Source: CAYTRP01 sp964625145 (lineage in GTDB: Bacteria; Sumerlaeota; Sumerlaeia; SLMS01; JAHLLQ01). From it: 34,770 nt of DNA. The position numbers were made by a program, and so were the translations under genes. Shown here piece after piece: positions 33,190 to 34,770 of the stretch. The stretch lies in NCBI GenBank assembly GCA_964625145.1, contig CAZVAQ010000023.1, positions 1 through 34,770 on the forward strand. The letters are read 5' to 3'. Each line of letters begins with the position of its first letter. Within the stretch, counting starts at the first letter, position 1. Under the pieces are notes generated by a model. The model saw only the letters and a program-made list of their open reading frames with translations, had not been told where the DNA came from and did not search any database.

Positions 33190-34770
33190 ATGGCGACTCG
33201 ATCAGGTTGGAGAGGGGGGCTGGCTGGGGCAGCCCTGTTCGTAGTTGGTATTCTGGGGGCCGGGGGCTCTGCCATGGCCCAGCCTCCAGGCGGGGAGATG
33301 CCTCCGGCCTTGGTGGAGACTGTGCCGGTGGTGCGCGACCGCGTGTATGAAGAGGTGCGCCTGACGGGGACGATCCTGCCGCGGCGCTACACGATGGCCA
33401 TGGGCGAGGTCTCCGGGATTGTGGAGCAAATGCACGTCGACGATGGCGATTTCGTCCAGGCGGGTCAGCCGCTGGTGACGCTGCGTAGCGCACCGGCGCG
33501 TTTTGAGTTGGAGGCGGCCCGGGCCGACTTGGCGCAATTGGTGGCGGAGCTGGAGGAGCTGGAGAACGGCGAGCGGCCCGAGGACATCCGGGCTCGCGAG
33601 GCGGAGCTGCGCGACGCCAAGGCGCGGTTGGTCCTGGCGGAGGAGGAGGAACAACGCGTGCGCGAGCTGCTGGATTCGGGCACGACTTCGCAGAGTACTT
33701 ACGACACGCGGCGGGCGGAGTTGGAACGCGCGCAGGCGGCGGTGGAGCTGGCCGGGGCGGCGCTGGACCGCGCCCGCAATGGCGCGCGGCCGGAGATCAT
33801 CGCCAGCAAGCGGGCCGAGATGGAAGCGGCGCGGGCGCGGGTGGATCAGTTGCAGGACCGGTTGGAGCGCCATGTCCTGAGGGCGCCGTTCTCCGGCGTC
33901 GTGGGGCAGAAGGCGACCGAGGTGGGCCAATGGATGGCGGCCGGCACGGCGGCGTTTGCCTTGGCGGAGGTGGAGGTGCTGCGGGCGGAGGTGAACCTGC
34001 CCGAGAAATACTTCAACCGCGTGTCGCTGGGGATGAAGGGTCAAGTGACCATCGATGCCCTGCGCGGGGTTCGGAAGGAAGCGGAGGTGACGGTCAAGGT
34101 GCCGCTGGGGAGCCAGACGTCGCGCACGTTCCCGGTGCGGCTGGATATTCCGAACGATGATTTCCAGATCGCGCCGGGGATGTTGGCGCGCGTGTCGTTC
34201 CTTGTGTCGAATGGCGGGGGGGAAGCCGCGGCGCTGCTCGTGCCAAAGGATGCCCTGTTGGTTCAAGGCACCGGGGACTCGCGGAAGTTGTGGGTGGTGG
34301 ACTTCCCGGCGCCCGTGATCGTCGGCACGTCGATCAACGCGATCACCGTCTACCAGGGCGTCGATCCGGACGGCAACGGCCCGGAGGAGCAGCCCGCGCC
34401 GACGCTGATCATCGCCGGCGAGTTCACCTCCATCGGCGGCGTGGTCAGCCCGAACATCATCAAGTTCGGCCGCGTCGCGGACCTCGAGGCGGGCGATGAT
34501 GAGGTCGATCCGGAGGCGCCGGCCTACCGCCCCCGCCTCCTGTGGGAGGAGATGGGCGGCGGCACGGACGGCCCGGTCAACGCGCTGGCGGTGTGGGACC
34601 AGCCGGACGTCTTCGGCTCGGAGAACGCCCTCGAGCCGATCCTGGTCGTCGGCGGCGCCTTCACCAGCGCGGGCGGCGTGCTCGCCCTCAACCTCGCCGT
34701 GTGGGACGGCGAGGAATGGGACGAGCTCGGCGGCGGCGTGGACGGGCCCGTCCACTCGCTGACCGTCTCG
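33190..34770 (+). CDS. RND-type membrane fusion protein joined in frame to beta-propeller-type repeats, 3' partial
   Basis: The frame is open from ATG 33190 to the window end (527 codons, no stop). Residues 1-30 form a signal peptide (AMA cleavage, no lipobox). Residues 40-370 are a periplasmic adaptor of the HlyD/AcrA type: lipoyl half-motif GIVEQMHVDDGDFVQAGQPLVTL, a long Glu/Ala/Arg-rich coiled-coil hairpin (about 105-225), second lipoyl half LRAPFSGVVGQKATEVGQWM, then beta-barrel and PKDALLVQ. At about residue 372 (near 34300) the adaptor breaks off before its membrane-proximal domain. Units of the GEFTSIGG / GGAFTSAGG..WDGEEWDELGGG kind follow, usual in secreted propeller-like proteins. 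Codon choice changes at the same point to mostly C-ending codons. Fusion or assembly chimera; the start lacks a strong Shine-Dalgarno. Confidence 0.75.
   Translation, partial: MATRSGWRGGLAGAALFVVGILGAGGSAMAQPPGGEMPPALVETVPVVRDRVYEEVRLTGTILPRRYTMAMGEVSGIVEQMHVDDGDFVQAGQPLVTLRSAPARFELEAARADLAQLVAELEELENGERPEDIRAREAELRDAKARLVLAEEEEQRVRELLDSGTTSQSTYDTRRAELERAQAAVELAGAALDRARNGARPEIIASKRAEMEAARARVDQLQDRLERHVLRAPFSGVVGQKATEVGQWMAAGTAAFALAEVEVLRAEVNLPEKYFNRVSLGMKGQVTIDALRGVRKEAEVTVKVPLGSQTSRTFPVRLDIPNDDFQIAPGMLARVSFLVSNGGGEAAALLVPKDALLVQGTGDSRKLWVVDFPAPVIVGTSINAITVYQGVDPDGNGPEEQPAPTLIIAGEFTSIGGVVSPNIIKFGRVADLEAGDDEVDPEAPAYRPRLLWEEMGGGTDGPVNALAVWDQPDVFGSENALEPILVVGGAFTSAGGVLALNLAVWDGEEWDELGGGVDGPVHSLTVS

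Noticed and set aside
32910..33275. 121-codon minus-strand gene
   Set aside because: It runs through the repeat tract and into the adaptor gene's signal peptide, has no ribosome binding site and no recognisable family; kept only as a spacer to examine.

Overview
This window looks like a chromosomal stretch from an uncultured, GC-rich, Gram-negative bacterium, most likely a metagenome-assembled scaffold: it contains a run of exactly 100 Ns at 3603-3702. Diderm features are a TolQ/TolR/TonB-like trio, an MlaF-type ATPase, lipoproteins, an O-antigen-ligase-like protein and an RND-type membrane fusion protein. No RNA gene or insertion sequence was seen, and the phylum cannot be fixed by eye. High GC, large TPR-fused membrane proteins, C25 peptidases and propeller-type secreted proteins would fit Sumerlaeota, Hydrogenedentota, Planctomycetota or similar lineages.

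Layout. Positions 1-7900 are mostly surface-glycan and housekeeping genes: GDP-L-fucose synthase (+); a minus-strand series of a GT-C glycosyltransferase translationally coupled to a six-bladed kelch-like secreted protein, then peptidyl-tRNA hydrolase and 4-alpha-glucanotransferase; and, divergently, a CDP-paratose/tyvelose 2-epimerase-like SDR. Positions 7900-11000 hold a long inverted repeat, ybeY, a DUF4139 secreted protein with a strong terminator, and a VapBC-like toxin-antitoxin pair. Positions 11000-17726 (minus strand) hold a giant MFS/spermidine-synthase/TPR fusion, a small Ala/Glu-rich lipoprotein, a class-IV aminotransferase, an MlaF-like ATPase and a secreted beta-domain protein.

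Positions 17887-22918 (plus strand) are the most informative block. It carries parA-parB with two perfect parS sites lying inside the 5' coding region of parA, followed by a Tol/Exb-type motor (tolQ with an apparent frameshift, tolR/exbD and a Pro/Thr-rich tonB/tolA) and a SpoU-type RNA methyltransferase. ParAB plus parS suggests an origin-proximal region of the chromosome. Positions 22891-34770 carry a lipocalin-like lipoprotein, a secreted S41 peptidase, a 1057-residue O-antigen-ligase/TPR protein, a YdjC-family deacetylase, a large secreted C25 (gingipain-like) peptidase whose catalytic part is markedly AT-richer than its ends, and a membrane fusion protein that turns abruptly, in frame, into a GG-x-FTSAGG beta-propeller-type repeat running off the window.

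The signal that standard features do not explain is a set of degenerate 7-8 nt word tracts. They sit at, or even supply, the stop codons of at least ten genes. Each locus has its own word, and the tract is read in the same orientation as the gene it follows in most cases.
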